64,000 nucleotides of DNA from SFWF01 sp045539925 (GTDB lineage Bacteria; Bacillota; Clostridia; Oscillospirales; Acutalibacteraceae). Below, in pieces: positions 33,838 to 41,138 of this stretch (positions within the stretch are counted from its first letter, which is position 1; the number at the start of each line of letters is the position of its first letter). The translations under genes and the position numbers were made by a program. The notes under the pieces were generated by a model that saw only the letters and a list, made by a program, of their open reading frames with translations, was not told the origin of the DNA and did no database searches. Location of the stretch: NCBI GenBank assembly GCA_045539925.1, contig JAZQGH010000160.1, positions 58,484 to 122,483 on the forward strand. The letters run 5' to 3'.

Positions 33838-35247
33838 CTATACCATTTCATAGGTACCTAATTTATAATCGTAATCTATAAAAACCTTATCACCGTTTTC
33901 ATCTAATACAACAATTTTGCAGGTTAAAAATTCAATATCACTCTCTTTACCGCTTTCTGGACCAAAGGCATCAAATTTTGGTGAAGTCTCCCCTGGTAAG
34001 ACAGTATCGTAGGTTGACAGGTAATGTGTTTCGTTAGTGTCTTTACATAAATACTTGTAGGACACACTCGATATCGCATAGTTAGAATTATTTGTATATG
34101 CTGCTTCCATCCAAACGGTACCGATGCTGTTGGGTGGTAAAATACTGGTATTTAAGTTTATATCTGTAACCTTAACTAACACCTCATCTTCAGAAGCGGA
34201 AAATATAGAACTGCTTGTATCTATAGAAGATGACTCATTTCGAGATGTATCGCTTTGGTGGATTGATGATATTGAGGAACTTATCTCATGCGAAGATGTA
34301 TCAGCTTCGCTCCAATAGCTGTCCTTTTGGGACGAAATTGAAGAACTCGTCTTTTGAGATGAGTTTACACTTTCATCAATGTTTTCTCCGCCGTATTCCT
34401 TTCCGTAATAGCTTTCAAGTCCATACTGAGCCATTGTATCGAGTTTACCATTGACAAACATTAACTGAGCGTTGGCTCCCGTATCGCCATATCCCTCATA
34501 TGAATACATTTCGATATGATAATCATCGGATGCGTTACCGGTCTCAGATAGTTTTTCACCAAAAGAGCCTATGATATCATATACTTCCGAACGGTACATT
34601 CCCGACCTCAGTTGATTATATTCGTTTAAGGTTATAAGGTGCTCATCAATGCCTCTCTCTTGGGAAGACTGTTGAGAACTTTCTCCTGTAGCAGATGCAT
34701 CCACATCGTCAGGGTTTTTAATATTTAAACTTGCATTGATTACTGATAATATAATAAAAAACACAATAACACATATTAGAAAAGCAATTATCCATATGTG
34801 TTTATTTGAAGTGTCGTTGACGGCTGATGTTGTCCAAGTTTGGTCTTCGGGGGTATAGCTTTTTGCAAAAGCGTGAAGCTCCTCAAAACTCGGCTCATCG
34901 GGGTCTTGTATCCATATAGTGATATTACATCCGTACGATTTCCCGTCTGCTCCACCCGTTATACATCTAACAACACCCTCAATATCATATTTTGGGTTTT
35001 CTTCAAGAAACGGAGAAATATTTTCGGCAAGTGAAGCGGATAAATAACCGATATGTTCCAGCCTTTGTTCTATTCTCGCATACACTTGTATAGCGTTTTC
35101 GTCATAGTCATTGCCGTAGTCGCGAATAAGGATAATGCGGTCACCTTCTTTTAATGAAGGCAATAGGCTTTGTATGGGAATATTGTGGTCGTTATTTTTA
35201 GTTACACCGACTACTTTGGTTTCGGTGCAAAAATCTTTATCTATCAT
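33838..35247 (-). CDS. HIRAN-domain membrane protein with BamE-like domain
   Basis: The 469-residue protein starts with a HIRAN domain (about 8-115; DYDENAIQVYAR and IGYLSASLAENISPFLE), a fold that binds damaged DNA or stalled-fork 3' ends. Unusually this is followed by a membrane segment (about 150-173), a Ser-rich linker, a DUF3862/BamE-like domain (about 205-280; ITLNEYNQLRSGMYRSEVY), a second Ser-rich linker (about 285-345) and a C-terminal beta domain. It lies in the lysogeny module between the integrase and the immunity region, where lysogenic conversion or defence genes are common. No such function is demonstrated. Confidence 0.75.
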   Translation of the reverse strand: MIDKDFCTETKVVGVTKNNDHNIPIQSLLPSLKEGDRIILIRDYGNDYDENAIQVYARIEQRLEHIGYLSASLAENISPFLEENPKYDIEGVVRCITGGADGKSYGCNITIWIQDPDEPSFEELHAFAKSYTPEDQTWTTSAVNDTSNKHIWIIAFLICVIVFFIILSVINASLNIKNPDDVDASATGESSQQSSQERGIDEHLITLNEYNQLRSGMYRSEVYDIIGSFGEKLSETGNASDDYHIEMYSYEGYGDTGANAQLMFVNGKLDTMAQYGLESYYGKEYGGENIDESVNSSQKTSSSISSQKDSYWSEADTSSHEISSSISSIHQSDTSRNESSSIDTSSSIFSASEDEVLVKVTDINLNTSILPPNSIGTVWMEAAYTNNSNYAISSVSYKYLCKDTNETHYLSTYDTVLPGETSPKFDAFGPESGKESDIEFLTCKIVVLDENGDKVFIDYDYKLGTYEMV

Positions 35248-35335
35248 TTGATATGTACCTCCGTTATTTTCCAGTATTTACCTGATGAATTATAAACGCA
35301 TATCCCCTACAATGAATTTGAAAGGGGGTGTTATT

Positions 35336-35890
35336 ATGCTATACAACGAATACAAAGTATCACGAGACCTTGCATGGGAGGTGCTGATCAATGAACATAT
35401 AACCGAGCTGCCTATATCAATAAGTGCAATTTGCAAAAATATGGGCATATCGATTCGGTTGTATGAAGCGGAAGAGGACAACTCCGGGTATAGCTTAATT
35501 ATTAACGGTAAAGCCTATATATTCATCAACAAAAACCATTCTGCTGAACGTCAACGCTTTACTGCCGCACACGAACTGGGCCATATATTACTCGGTCATG
35601 TGGGAAAATACGAACTGGTCAACCGAGAACCAAACGCGTCAGATAACCCGATCGAACAAGCCGCAAATGTTTTTGCGTCGCGGTTGTTGGCACCAGCCTG
35701 CGTTCTTTGGGGATGTAATATCTCATCCGCTGACAATATTGCAAGGCACTGTAAAATAAGCCGACAAGCTGCGGAATTTCGTGCCGAGCGTATGCAATTG
35801 CTATATAAACGCAACGCATTCTTAAAATCTCCGTTAGAACGCAAGGTTTACGAAAATTTCAAGTTATACATAGAGAAAAACAAACTATAG
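35336..35890 (+). CDS. ImmA/IrrE family metallo-endopeptidase
   Basis: The 184-residue protein has the zinc protease motif AAHELGHILLGH (HExxH) near residue 80 and the following VFASRLLAP helix with the third ligand region. In ICEBs1 and many phages such peptidases cleave a CI-like repressor on induction. It starts at an ATG after AAAGGGGGTG. Its last six bases overlap those of the repressor gene, which is encoded on the opposite strand; this convergent layout is less usual than the typical co-transcribed pair. Confidence 0.9.
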   Translation: MLYNEYKVSRDLAWEVLINEHITELPISISAICKNMGISIRLYEAEEDNSGYSLIINGKAYIFINKNHSAERQRFTAAHELGHILLGHVGKYELVNREPNASDNPIEQAANVFASRLLAPACVLWGCNISSADNIARHCKISRQAAEFRAERMQLLYKRNAFLKSPLERKVYENFKLYIEKNKL

Positions 35891-36232
35891 TTCCTCTGCT
35901 TCAGGCAATTGTTCTATCATTTTTTTTAGTAAATCAAGCTGGTCGTCGGTCAGTTTTCTTTCAAGATAGCTACCGTCACGACCGGCGATTTTTATTATAT
36001 TGACATTATCGCGCATTTTCCCTTGTTCTTTCATTTTAATAACAAAAGATCTTCCAATAACAAAATCGACTGAAACACCATAGTAATTTGCTATTGCAAT
36101 TAAAATTTCAGAATTAGGTTCGCGAAAACCCTTTTCATAATTTACATATGTGGTATATGGAATTCCTAAAGCCTTTGATACATCGCGCATAGACATATCC
36201 TTAGATTCTCTTAGTTCTTTTAATCGATTCAT
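35885..36232 (-). CDS. XRE-family CI-like repressor
   Basis: The 115-residue protein has an N-terminal helix-turn-helix (about 1-60; MRDVSKALGIPYTTYVNYEK) and a short C-terminal helical region (LTDDQLDLLKKMIEQLPEA) instead of a LexA-type peptidase domain. It would therefore need a partner such as ImmA for inactivation. The ATG at 36232 follows GAGGTGAT. Its own promoter region contains one of the four palindromic operators, suggesting autoregulation. Confidence 0.88.
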   Translation of the reverse strand: MNRLKELRESKDMSMRDVSKALGIPYTTYVNYEKGFREPNSEILIAIANYYGVSVDFVIGRSFVIKMKEQGKMRDNVNIIKIAGRDGSYLERKLTDDQLDLLKKMIEQLPEAEEL

Positions 36233-36261
36233 CAATATCACCTCTTTTTTCTACCATATAT

Positions 36262-36413
36262 TTTACACATTTTGGGTAAAAAATCAAGTGCAACACAATA
36301 AAAATATCCAAATTGAGCATTATGCACAAATATCCGTTCTCGATTTGGGTAATTTTTATAATTGACAGTTACTCGATTTGGGTATATAATCAAAATATAC
36401 TCAAAACGGGTAA
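36262..36413. promoter_or_regulatory. Lysis-lysogeny switch: four operators and two divergent promoters
   Basis: Four copies of a palindrome of form TTACYC, five bases, GGGTAA occur at 36263-36279, 36336-36352 (the most diverged), 36369-36385 and 36397-36413. The rightward promoter is a perfect consensus: TTGACA at 36362-36367 and TATAAT at 36385-36390 with 17 bases between, and the third operator fills its spacer exactly. On the minus strand TTGATT and TAAAAT, 16 bases apart, flank the first operator and serve the repressor gene. Confidence 0.85.
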
Positions 36414-36430
36414 TTTGAGGAGGTGAATTT

Positions 36431-36646
36431 ATGTTTAATGCTAACAAGCACAAATACCCTAACATCGAAGCGGAAAGAGCCAGACACAAAATATCTTTAG
36501 AACAGTTGACATCAATGCTGAATATATCAAGGAAGACCTACTACAATTGGACTCATAAAGGCAAAATACCGCAGTCAAAGTTAGAGGAAATGGCCGACAT
36601 CTTCAATGTGTCTGTAGATTATCTATTAAAAACTGAAGTGGCTTAA
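36431..36646 (+). CDS. Cro-like XRE-family regulator
   Basis: The 71-residue protein is a single helix-turn-helix domain (ISLEQLTSMLNISRKTYYNW) with a short tail ending VSVDYLLKTEVA. It is the first gene of the rightward transcript, directly after the operator-controlled consensus promoter, and thus occupies the cro position. It should compete with the repressor for the same operators. Confidence 0.88.
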   Translation: MFNANKHKYPNIEAERARHKISLEQLTSMLNISRKTYYNWTHKGKIPQSKLEEMADIFNVSVDYLLKTEVA

Positions 36647-36689
36647 AACTTGGTTGTAACGCGAAAGTGAAAGGAGAAAGGAGGATCAG

Positions 36690-36800
36690 ATGAAGCGGTT
36701 TAAGGAGCTGTGGCAAAAGCCCGATTTTAAAATCGCTGTTGTTTCAGCAGTCATAGGAACGTTTGCACTATTTGCACAGCTAATGCGATTGTTCCTGTGA
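36690..36800 (+). CDS. Small single-pass membrane protein, 36 residues
   Basis: A 36-codon frame begins at ATG 36690 after a strong ribosome binding site (AAAGGAGGATCAG). The product has a basic start (MKRFKELWQKPDFK) and one hydrophobic helix (IAVVSAVIGTFALFAQL). It lies between the Cro-like gene and a zinc-ribbon gene in the early operon. Function unknown. Confidence 0.6.
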   Translation: MKRFKELWQKPDFKIAVVSAVIGTFALFAQLMRLFL

Positions 36801-36890
36801 TACCGCCCCAAATGGCAACAATGCGAGTAATTAGAGAATCTACATTTTTATGATGATAATTTTCGTAGTGAGAGAAAGGGGAGATGTATT

Positions 36891-37073
36891 TTGATTTGTA
36901 CCTGCGACACAAACATTGATGACAACGCAAACTTTTGTCATAAGTGTGGAAAAAAGTTAAAAGAGGTCTGCAACTGTTGGATAAGAAAAGAGCCGTACAA
37001 CTGCGGACAGGATAAATGTCCCGGTTATAGGCTCTATACCTTAATTAGAAACTCCGGTGAGTTTCAAGGCTAA
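36891..37073 (+). CDS. Small zinc-ribbon protein, 60 residues
   Basis: A TTG start after GGGGAG opens a Cys-rich frame with CTCDTNIDDNANFCHKCGKK (zinc ribbon) and further Cys residues at CNCW and CGQDKCPGY. It is an early phage protein of unknown function. Its 3' end overlaps the convergent DUF2321 gene by about 30 bases. Confidence 0.6.
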   Translation: MICTCDTNIDDNANFCHKCGKKLKEVCNCWIRKEPYNCGQDKCPGYRLYTLIRNSGEFQG

Positions 37074-37529
37074 TTCACAACCGAAATCTATCACGAACTG
37101 GCGAATACCTTCGGCGGTAAATTTACCCGCTGTTACTAATGCTTTTTTAATTCGCGTTGCGGCTAACTGTGTTTTAGGCGTTTCGGTAATTATATCGGGT
37201 AAAGATGCAATGAGCTTTTCTTTTTCCATTTCGAGCAACTCATCTTCTTCCGATATTAACTCTTTTATTGCATCCAACGCTGACGATGTCCACGGAAAAG
37301 CAGCACCGCAAGAACAACAGAAAGCAGGTGCCGTAAAACTGCCGCCCAATGTTACAACGCCATCAACATGGTATTCCCCTCTAATATGTGCACCACATTC
37401 AGGGCAAGCACATATTGTCTTGGCTCCACATTTATCACAATACTCTTGAGATAAGCTGCTACTGATTTCTAAATTCGGTGTAATGCAATGACCGTTTAAA
37501 CAAATTTGTGCTGTACGATAATATCCCAT
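37041..37529 (-). CDS. DUF2321 zinc-binding protein (candidate lysogenic-conversion gene)
   Basis: The 162-residue protein matches DUF2321: GYYRTAQICLNGHCITP, then YCDKCGAKTICACPECGAHIRG and FCCSCGAAFPWT, giving three CxxC pairs. Its function is unknown. The ATG at 37529 follows AAGGTGG; codons further upstream are leader. It is the only minus-strand gene between the Cro-like gene and the RinA-like gene region and has its own consensus promoter, so it can be expressed in the lysogen independently of the repressed early operon. Confidence 0.85.
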   Translation of the reverse strand: MGYYRTAQICLNGHCITPNLEISSSLSQEYCDKCGAKTICACPECGAHIRGEYHVDGVVTLGGSFTAPAFCCSCGAAFPWTSSALDAIKELISEEDELLEMEKEKLIASLPDIITETPKTQLAATRIKKALVTAGKFTAEGIRQFVIDFGCELALKLTGVSN

Positions 37530-37551
37530 TTTTTCACCACCTTTCAAGGTG

Positions 37552-37584
37552 ATTATAACAAACATCAATTTTGCAGTCAACTGC
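37552..37584 (-). promoter_or_regulatory. DUF2321 promoter with palindromic operator over the -35 box
   Basis: On the minus strand TTGACT (37575-37580) and TATAAT (37552-37557) are exactly 17 bases apart. The -35 is embedded in the palindrome GCAGTTGACTGC (37573-37584). Confidence 0.75.
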
Positions 37585-37793
37585 TCAAAAAAAGAAAGGA
37601 GGAAAAGGTTTGCTTTATCAAAAACACAACGACGGTAGTATTGAATGTTCGCTCGAAAAAGAAGAATGCGAAATGGTACATACCGCCTTGGTCGGGTTTC
37701 GTGAACGCACAGTGCTAACAACCGAAGAGTATAGAGATATGCTCGAAGAGCTTATTGCGGGTTTCGCTTGAAATCAATTTTGCAGTCAACTGC
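37564..37793. repeat. 21-bp direct repeat flanking a small gene
   Basis: ATCAATTTTGCAGTCAACTG plus C occurs identically at 37564-37584 and 37773-37793, either side of the 53-residue gene. The first copy forms the DUF2321 -35 region; the second adjoins a minus-strand terminator and has no -10 partner. Confidence 0.9.
37610..37771 (+). CDS. Small phage protein, 53 residues
   Basis: A TTG start seven bases after AAAGGAGG opens a 53-codon frame (LYQKHNDGSIECSLEKEECE near the start, LTTEEYRDMLEELIAGFA at the end). The acidic C-terminal helix resembles many short early phage proteins. It is divergent from the DUF2321 gene and bounded by the 21-bp repeats. Function unknown. Confidence 0.5.
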   Translation: MLYQKHNDGSIECSLEKEECEMVHTALVGFRERTVLTTEEYRDMLEELIAGFA

Positions 37794-37795
37794 AT

Positions 37796-37850
37796 AAAAA
37801 ACGCCGCCTCTCAGTGGACAAGACCGAGAAGCGGCAAAGAAAAAAATCTT
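37796..37850 (-). ncRNA. Candidate short minus-strand RNA (A)
   Basis: Downstream of a consensus minus-strand promoter, the transcript would run about 55 bases from near 37850 to a hairpin (GCCGCTTCTC with GAGAGGCGGC, 13-base loop GGTCTTGTCCACT) followed by TTTTTT. No start codon with ribosome binding site or ORF lies in it. The T-run exists only on the minus side, so it is not a terminator for the plus-strand operon. Confidence 0.6.
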
Positions 37851-37856
37851 TATTAA

Positions 37857-37885
37857 ATTATACACTGCAACAACCAAATTGTCAA
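37857..37885 (-). promoter_or_regulatory. Consensus promoter of candidate RNA A
   Basis: TTGACA (37880-37885) and TATAAT (37857-37862) on the minus strand, 17 bases apart, match the vegetative consensus at every position. They directly abut the ribosome binding site of the next plus-strand gene. Confidence 0.75.
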
Positions 37886-37902
37886 GATATAGGAGGTACA
37901 TA

Positions 37903-38127
37903 ATGCCTGATAACAGACCTAAGACCTTAGAAGAGATTGAAGCTCTGCCGAGAGAAATGCTCAAACCTGCAGATATAGCAGGTTATTTAGGATGTAAACC
38001 ATACGCTATAAATGTTCGTGCGAAAAAGCATCAGCATCCCTTCCCTTTCCCTGTTGTACTTCTTGGAAACAGAGTTAAAATCCCAAAAACACCATTTTTA
38101 AAAGCAATGGGCTACGAAACCGCATAA
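37903..38127 (+). CDS. Small DNA-binding protein, excisionase/AlpA-like
   Basis: The 74-residue protein contains a winged-helix-type helix-turn-helix (MLKPADIAGYLGCKPYAINV) followed by the wing (FPFPVVLLGNRVKIPKTPF), as in phage excisionase-like and AlpA-like DNA-binding proteins. It begins after GGAGG. It is too far from the integrase to be called Xis with confidence. Confidence 0.65.
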   Translation: MPDNRPKTLEEIEALPREMLKPADIAGYLGCKPYAINVRAKKHQHPFPFPVVLLGNRVKIPKTPFLKAMGYETA

Positions 38128-38140
38128 AGGAGAAAAAATC

Positions 38141-38392
38141 ATGAACAGTTATAATTATTTCGCTCTATATGAGTTTATTGTCTATGTCGGACCTTGGATC
38201 ATTTTTGCACTTATTTGTTTAATAATTGCGATATTTAAAGACGTTCGCATTCAAATTCTATATGAAAAATTAAAAGATAAGGATAAAATCATCGCCTATT
38301 ACATCGATAAAGACCGACTTGCAAACGGCAAGAAAATCATTAAAACAGCAAACGATGCGTACAACTCTGTATCAAAGAAGACAGAAAAATGA
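38141..38392 (+). CDS. Small membrane protein, 83 residues
   Basis: One N-terminal membrane helix (YVGPWIIFALICLIIAIF) is followed by a charged cytoplasmic helix (LYEKLKDKDKIIAYYIDKDR). It starts after AAAGGAG and its stop overlaps the next start (ATGA). Function unknown. Confidence 0.6.
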   Translation: MNSYNYFALYEFIVYVGPWIIFALICLIIAIFKDVRIQILYEKLKDKDKIIAYYIDKDRLANGKKIIKTANDAYNSVSKKTEK

Positions 38393-38784
38393 ACAATATT
38401 TTGCAACTAATAATAGAAAAGCTTAACCGAGAGATAGCAGACGTTAAGGGCAACCCCGCTGCCGATGTTATGAAACAGAGAGTAAAGGATACATTGATAT
38501 TTTTTTGTAGTCAAAATGATGAATTTGCCGAAACGCTTTTAAACAGCACTAGGTCTTTTAAAGAATGTATGGAAGCGGTGTCAAAAGAATTTAATGACTG
38601 GATGAAAAGCCGAGCTAACAAGAATGATGCTCCGCAGGGTATCAGTGACTACGAAGCCTTTTCTCGTGCAGTAAAATTTTACTTTCCTACCGCCGAAGTC
38701 GATTTTCAAATGCGTATCCGCACAAAACAGTACGACAAAATACTTTCCTTTAAGCTGACAGACTATATGGAAGGAGGTAATTGA
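38389..38784 (+). CDS. PcfK-like protein (AcrIIA9-type)
   Basis: The 131-residue helical protein matches the PcfK family first seen on the conjugative plasmid pCF10 (ADVMKQRVKDTLIFFCSQND, then AVKFYFPTAEVDFQMRI). This family includes AcrIIA9, a reported inhibitor of type II-A Cas9, so members are often annotated as Cas9 inhibitors. Whether this one inhibits Cas9 is not shown by the sequence. It is translationally coupled upstream and lies two genes ahead of a PcfJ homologue, its usual partner. Confidence 0.8.
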   Translation: MNNILQLIIEKLNREIADVKGNPAADVMKQRVKDTLIFFCSQNDEFAETLLNSTRSFKECMEAVSKEFNDWMKSRANKNDAPQGISDYEAFSRAVKFYFPTAEVDFQMRIRTKQYDKILSFKLTDYMEGGN

Positions 38785-38785
38785 T

Positions 38786-39364
38786 ATGCTGAGAGTTGTA
38801 AAAGCTACCGCACCGGGTATGAAAGCAAGGCTCGGCAACGGCAAAGACCACCCTCATATGGGGCTTAATGTAACCACCGAGGCAAACTGTGCACAGAATG
38901 GTTGGCACTGCGCAGAAAACCCTCTTGACTGCCTTTCGTACTTTTCGTGGGATGACAAGAATGAGTTTTATTTATGTGAAGCGGGTGGAGATATCCACGA
39001 AGACGGACATGCATCCCGCATCAGTTGCACCGAGCTTACTATATTAAAACGGCTTAGTCTTACCGAGTTTGTAGCCGAAGCGGTCAGGTATATTATCAGC
39101 CATCCGCACCGACCTTTACATAGCAGCATACACAATGCGGTTAATATTGGCCGCGAAAATTATTTCGGAATAGCCTGTGGAGAGCGTCCTACCATATCCG
39201 CCGCCGAAGGATGCGTGGTTGCCCTTATTCGCCGAACTAAAGGTGGAACTATAACTGCCATCCATATAGAAGAGGTCGGAGAGAAAAATAAGGTCAAGCC
39301 CAATATACGGTACGGAGTGGATTCACAGGGACATCTATACGAAGATAGGGGGTATAGGCAGTGA
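38786..39364 (+). CDS. DUF7666-like phage protein
   Basis: The 192-residue protein has the word CAQNGWHCAENPLDCLSYFS, typical of a phage family (DUF7666) in which a 'GxHxCENP' core precedes a short beta-rich region (EFYLCEAGGDIHEDG). The C-terminal half is a repeat-like beta region. It sits between PcfK and PcfJ homologues, as it often does in Firmicute phages. Function unknown. Its stop overlaps the next start. Confidence 0.65.
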   Translation: MLRVVKATAPGMKARLGNGKDHPHMGLNVTTEANCAQNGWHCAENPLDCLSYFSWDDKNEFYLCEAGGDIHEDGHASRISCTELTILKRLSLTEFVAEAVRYIISHPHRPLHSSIHNAVNIGRENYFGIACGERPTISAAEGCVVALIRRTKGGTITAIHIEEVGEKNKVKPNIRYGVDSQGHLYEDRGYRQ

Positions 39365-41124
39365 GTGAAAATCAATTTGAAAATATGCCGCCACTATCGG
39401 AAAATGCAAAAGCAATGTTAACCAAACAATTTGATAACTATTTGTTTTTTGAGACCGTAAAAAAGGGAGTAAGGAAATACACCTGCACCGCCTGTAAGAA
39501 GACCTTTGAGCGAGGTACAGCAGTTTTGCAAAGAACTGAAACTCCCCAGGACAGGATGCTTTGGCACGCTAAGCACAGGGCGTATAATGTTTGCCCCTTG
39601 TGTGGAGTTAGAAGTGAAACTATAAACATCAAAATTACAAAGCCTACAAAAATCCATACATATAGTCATACCTGCGTGTTTTCTGCAAACTCGCCGGATG
39701 ATGTGTGGATACGGTGCTTCAACCATTGGCAAGAGTTTGACGATAGTCTTAAAGCTAGTTCTGGCTTTTACGAGGTTATGCGTTATCACCTGCAGCCCGG
39801 CAAGGTGGAAAGCTGGGACAGATACGGTAACGATTGGTATAAAAACAAAATTCATCATGACGCTTTTGTGTGGAATCACGGTCGGTTTTGTGAAAAATAC
39901 GATTATGGCTTTTATGAAGACGGTACACCGCTTTCAGCAACCTTTCTTAAATATAACGGTTATAGGTGTTTAACCACAACATCCTATGTTAAATACCTTT
40001 GTTGGTATGCAATACATCCTCAAATAGAGATGCTTTCAAAGCTTGGACATTATGGGCTTTTATGTCAAATGCTACACTACAACAGCGACTGCAAATCGAT
40101 AATAGATTGGTCAGCCAAAAAGCCTTGGGAACTCTATCGTATGTCAAAAGCAACCTATACAGTATGGTGCAACAACTATTATAGAGATATGGATATACTT
40201 AAACTCTTCCATTATATTAAAGGCTCTACCGATAAGGACCTTAAGCTCGCTGAAAGAATATGTAATTTTAACACAAATATTAAAAACGCTAAGAAAATGG
40301 TTCGTGTGGCTCGGCAATATAACACCACCTGCAAGGATATTATGCACTATTGCGAAAAGGTATCACAAAACTCTGCAGCTCAGTTTCGGCAATGCCCGGG
40401 TATTACCGTCGGAGAAGCTTATCAGACGTGGCTTGATTATCTGAATATGGCTGAGGTAATAGGTACAAACAAATCCATATCGGTGTTTCCGTCAGATTTA
40501 AAGGCTGCACATGACCGTCTTGTGGTCTCACACAAATATCACTGCGAGCAAATGACCTTAGCCGAGCTTAAAGAAACTGCAAAGACCAAAGCAGTTTCGC
40601 TTAATAAGAAATACCCTAAAGTCGATAAGATTTACAGTGCCATACCGGACAAATATGCATATTCAAATGATATGTATTCTATTGTGGTTCCCCAGAGCAT
40701 TGAGGATGTTGTGCTTGACGGTCTTATTCTAGACCACTGCACCAATAAGGCGGACCTTTACTATGACCGTATATCCTGCAAAGAGAGCTTTATCCTATTT
40801 TTGCGAAAAACGAAAACACCCGACAAGCCTTGGTACACCTTAGAGGTTGAGCCAAACGGAACCATTCGGCAAAAACGCACCACAGGAGACAAACAAAAGC
40901 CCGACCTTGAAGCGGCTATACCGTTCTTAAAAGAATGGCAGAAGGTAATATCAGAGCGGCTCACTAAGTCCGATCGCAATCTCGCAAAGAAATCACAGCA
41001 GCTGCGAAAAGAAGGTTATGCCGAGCTTAAACGCACAAAAAAGATTATTCATTACGGTGAGTTTGCAGGAAAGCTTTTAGCCGATGTGCTTGAGGCTGAC
41101 CTAATGGAAGTAGAAACCGCATAA
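39361..41124 (+). CDS. PcfJ-like protein
   Basis: The 587-residue protein fits PcfJ. An N-terminal zinc-ribbon pair (CTACKKTFERG with VCPLCGVRSE) leads to a helical middle and the C-terminal signature ILDHCTNKADLYYDRI with YTLEVEPNGTIRQKR. PcfJ proteins accompany PcfK in conjugative elements and phages; the biochemical role is unknown. A GTG start overlaps the DUF7666 stop by GTGA. Confidence 0.85.
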   Translation: MSENQFENMPPLSENAKAMLTKQFDNYLFFETVKKGVRKYTCTACKKTFERGTAVLQRTETPQDRMLWHAKHRAYNVCPLCGVRSETINIKITKPTKIHTYSHTCVFSANSPDDVWIRCFNHWQEFDDSLKASSGFYEVMRYHLQPGKVESWDRYGNDWYKNKIHHDAFVWNHGRFCEKYDYGFYEDGTPLSATFLKYNGYRCLTTTSYVKYLCWYAIHPQIEMLSKLGHYGLLCQMLHYNSDCKSIIDWSAKKPWELYRMSKATYTVWCNNYYRDMDILKLFHYIKGSTDKDLKLAERICNFNTNIKNAKKMVRVARQYNTTCKDIMHYCEKVSQNSAAQFRQCPGITVGEAYQTWLDYLNMAEVIGTNKSISVFPSDLKAAHDRLVVSHKYHCEQMTLAELKETAKTKAVSLNKKYPKVDKIYSAIPDKYAYSNDMYSIVVPQSIEDVVLDGLILDHCTNKADLYYDRISCKESFILFLRKTKTPDKPWYTLEVEPNGTIRQKRTTGDKQKPDLEAAIPFLKEWQKVISERLTKSDRNLAKKSQQLRKEGYAELKRTKKIIHYGEFAGKLLADVLEADLMEVETA

Positions 41125-41138
41125 AAAGGAGAATAATT

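Noticed and set aside
37752..37964. Hydrophobic 70-codon minus-strand frame
   Set aside because: It starts in the following plus-strand gene, runs through the promoter and hairpin of candidate RNA A and has no ribosome binding site. It is a shadow, not a toxin-like peptide.
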